Shown here one piece after another: positions 62,421-64,000 of a stretch of DNA of 64,000 bases. Below the pieces are notes generated by a model. It did no database searches. It saw nothing but the letters and a program-made list of their open reading frames with translations, and was not told where the DNA came from. Positions within the stretch are counted from its first letter, which is position 1. Each line of letters opens with the position of its first letter. A program made the translations under genes and the position numbers. The stretch is from Flagellimonas pelagia. GTDB taxonomy: Bacteria > Bacteroidota > Bacteroidia > Flavobacteriales > Flavobacteriaceae. The stretch is from assembly GCF_003584135.1 (NCBI RefSeq), contig NZ_QXFI01000033.1, forward strand, positions 372,001 through 436,000, read 5' to 3'.

Positions 62421-63548
62421 TTATTCCAAGAAAAACAAATCTGCCGCAATTCCATCCGCTAAAAACTTGCCTTGCTTGGTGGTGTGTAAAAGGGCTTCTT
62501 CCCAAAATAGCAATTGCTGTTCTGTGAATTTTTCCGATTGGTGCTCCAAATAGTTCGCGTAGTTCGGTCCAAATTCCTTGGCAATCTTCTCTTTGGATAC
62601 GCCCCAAATAGTCCGGAGTCCCGTCATCACATATTCGTTGTACCGGTCGGTCAGGGTCAAGGTTTCCTTTTCACTTGGCAAGATCCCTTGTTGGATTTGT
62701 TTGATGTAGATGGAATTGTTTCGGATGTTCCAAGTGCGGGAAATTCCATCATACGAATGGGCAGACGGGCCGATGCCCAAATACTTCTTGCCTTGCCAAT
62801 AGGCCGTATTGTTCTTGGAAAAATAGCCCGGTTTCCCAAAGTTGGAAATCTCATAGTTCACAAAACCGTGTTCTTCCAACACATCCACCAATATATGAAA
62901 TTGCTCCTGTGCCTGACCGTCATCCACTTGGGGCACCGTTCCTTTTTGGATCAATTTTTCCAGTGCGGTTTTGGGTTCCACCGTTAAGGCATAGCTGGAG
63001 ATATGGGGCAATCTGAAATCCAAGGCTTTTTGGATATTCGCTTTCCAACGGTCATGATCCATTCCTGGAATGCCATAGATCAGGTCGATGGTGATGTTAT
63101 CAAAATGCTTGACCGCTTCCTCAATACAATTTTCGGCCTCTTGGGCATTGTGGGCACGGTTCATCAGTTTCAGATCTTCCTCAAAAAATGATTGGATGCC
63201 GATGCTGAGTCGGTTCACTGGACTTTTGGACAGTTGGATGATTCGATCATTGGACAAGTCATCGGGATTGGCCTCCAAGGTGATTTCTGGGTTTTCGATT
63301 ACTTTGTAATGGTCATACACGGCTTGGATCAAGCGTTCCAATTCCTGCAACTCCAAAACCGAAGGGGTTCCACCTCCAAAATAAATGGTCTCGACAACCT
63401 CATCACCCAACTCGTTTTTGCGCAATTCCATTTCCCGTATTAAGGCATCCACCATCGCGTCTTTCTTCTTCATTTGGGTGGAAAAATGAAAATCGCAATA
63501 ATGGCAAGCTTGTTTGCAAAAGGGGATATGGATGTAAATACCGCTCAC
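62421..63548 (-). CDS. hemW: HemW, radical-SAM haem chaperone
   Basis: A 375-residue radical-SAM protein with the motif HIPFCKQACHYCDFHF. It lacks the fourth cysteine of HemN (compare hemN at 31730), the mark of HemW, which delivers haem to respiratory enzymes rather than oxidising coproporphyrinogen. YFGGGTPSVLE and the C-terminal HemN-like domain (GLRTIWGVSKEKI) are present. It starts about 35 bases from the end of the four-helix-bundle gene. Confidence 0.92.
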   Translation of the reverse strand: MSGIYIHIPFCKQACHYCDFHFSTQMKKKDAMVDALIREMELRKNELGDEVVETIYFGGGTPSVLELQELERLIQAVYDHYKVIENPEITLEANPDDLSNDRIIQLSKSPVNRLSIGIQSFFEEDLKLMNRAHNAQEAENCIEEAVKHFDNITIDLIYGIPGMDHDRWKANIQKALDFRLPHISSYALTVEPKTALEKLIQKGTVPQVDDGQAQEQFHILVDVLEEHGFVNYEISNFGKPGYFSKNNTAYWQGKKYLGIGPSAHSYDGISRTWNIRNNSIYIKQIQQGILPSEKETLTLTDRYNEYVMTGLRTIWGVSKEKIAKEFGPNYANYLEHQSEKFTEQQLLFWEEALLHTTKQGKFLADGIAADLFFLE

Positions 63549-63557
63549 TTATTTTCA

Positions 63558-63580
63558 ATTAACAATAAACAATTTACAAT
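63558..63580. repeat. Left 23-bp terminal inverted repeat around the four-helix-bundle gene
   Basis: Perfect inverse of 63978-64000 over 23 bases (ATTAACAATAAACAATTTAC then AAT). It reaches within two bases of the gene's stop codon. Confidence 0.75.
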
Positions 63581-63582
63581 GA

Positions 63583-63939
63583 TCATTTGGTCCTTTTGGT
63601 GGTTTTGAGAATGGAGAACATGATTTTGGAAAGTTCATCTGCATCAACAATCAATTTGTGGGCAATTTCTTTGGAAATATACTCGGAATCCTTCAACAAG
63701 GACAACCAATATTTCACTTCCAAGCTCTCTTTATAGGCAATGGAAATCTTCGCGGAAAAATCAGCGTTGGAAATGGCCCCATTCGCTTCGGATATATTGG
63801 CCCCGATGGAAGTACCCGAACGCAGCAACTGTTTGGACAAAATGTATTCTTTGTTCGCGTGAATGATAGACTTGTACAGCTTGATAATTTTCAAAGCAAA
63901 GTCATATGACTTTTTCAATAATGGGTTCTCGGCTTGCAT
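63583..63939 (-). CDS. Four-helix-bundle protein (S23/IVS-type)
   Basis: A 118-residue protein of the four-helix-bundle family first described from intervening sequences in 23S rRNA genes. It shows the family's LLRSGTSIGANISEANGAIS (about residues 40-59) and KESLEVKYWLSLL. Related proteins also appear as accessory factors of diversity-generating retroelements, but no reverse transcriptase or template repeat is in view here. It lies between 23-bp inverted repeats. Confidence 0.87.
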   Translation of the reverse strand: MQAENPLLKKSYDFALKIIKLYKSIIHANKEYILSKQLLRSGTSIGANISEANGAISNADFSAKISIAYKESLEVKYWLSLLKDSEYISKEIAHKLIVDADELSKIMFSILKTTKRTK

Positions 63940-63977
63940 AAAGTAGGTTTTGGGATTCTAGAAGAAAATAATTGATT

Positions 63978-64000
63978 ATTGTAAATTGTTTATTGTTAAT
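63978..64000. repeat. Right 23-bp terminal inverted repeat (runs to window edge)
   Basis: Exact inverse of 63558-63580. The window ends here, so its true length is unknown; the repeat may extend. Confidence 0.7.

Noticed and set aside
62421..63548. Second coproporphyrinogen oxidase (hemN)
   Set aside because: The cluster motif has three cysteines without the fourth of HemN, so HemW is the better call.
63583..63939. Accessory (Avd-type) gene of a diversity-generating retroelement
   Set aside because: No reverse transcriptase, template repeat or variable target repeat is seen in the window; family resemblance alone is not enough.

Overview
The window is a gene-dense stretch of a marine-type Flavobacteriaceae chromosome (Bacteroidota), most like Muricauda/Allomuricauda and relatives. 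The genus is inference. The evidence is the gene repertoire (split exbB-membrane protein-exbD-exbD operon, fused ccoNO oxidase gene, DUF4407, DUF4230, DUF6090 and M56/BlaI genes), promoters of the Bacteroidota -7 type TAnnTTTG, and weak ribosome-binding sites. I see no phage, insertion sequence, CRISPR array or rRNA operon.

Layout. 1-4818: end of an RND/MMPL exporter, asnS, rpoN and a membrane protein. 4813-8054: a beta-barrel protein gene, the exbD-exbD-membrane protein-exbB operon and tRNA-Ser. 8121-10467: asparaginase, TatD and a retropepsin-like protein lying between two copies of a short repeat. 10540-14578: sucA-sucB. 14789-21465: a DUF5009-type acyltransferase, galE plus a sugar aminotransferase, the Kdo transferase waaA and a sugar permease. 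21462-28436: a lipoprotein, hpf, pckA-pfk, a universal stress protein, a ROK sugar kinase and tonB. 28497-33927: a hydrolase/ligase-CBS pair, hemN and a second stress protein. 34017-45743: the cbb3 oxidase cluster (ccoI, ccoS, ccoNO, ccoQ, ccoP, ccoG, ccoH, a SafE-type protein and a CoA transferase), a Crp/Fnr regulator and a third stress protein. 45810-55274: amino-acid dehydratase, histidine kinase and response regulator, tRNA-Leu, dipeptidase, phnA, a BlaI/M56 pair and DUF4407. 55451-64000: two AT-rich orphan genes carrying matching flanks, around a block of housekeeping and unknown genes, then hemW and a four-helix-bundle gene between 23-bp inverted repeats.

The main result is a regulon readable from the DNA. 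Eight palindromes of the form TGAY-N4-RTCA lie upstream of hpf, three universal stress genes (one behind hemN), tonB, the ligase-CBS gene, hemN, the cco operon, ccoI and the Crp/Fnr gene itself. In eight of these promoter arms a Bacteroidota -7 element begins exactly 23 bases after the palindrome; the ninth, ccoI, has a one-base variant at the same distance. This is the geometry of an activator bound near -41.5. The inferred regulator is the Crp/Fnr protein encoded at 44061. The regulon would join low-oxygen respiration, oxygen-independent haem synthesis, ribosome hibernation, stress proteins, TonB-dependent import and an uncharacterised ligase/hydrolase pair.
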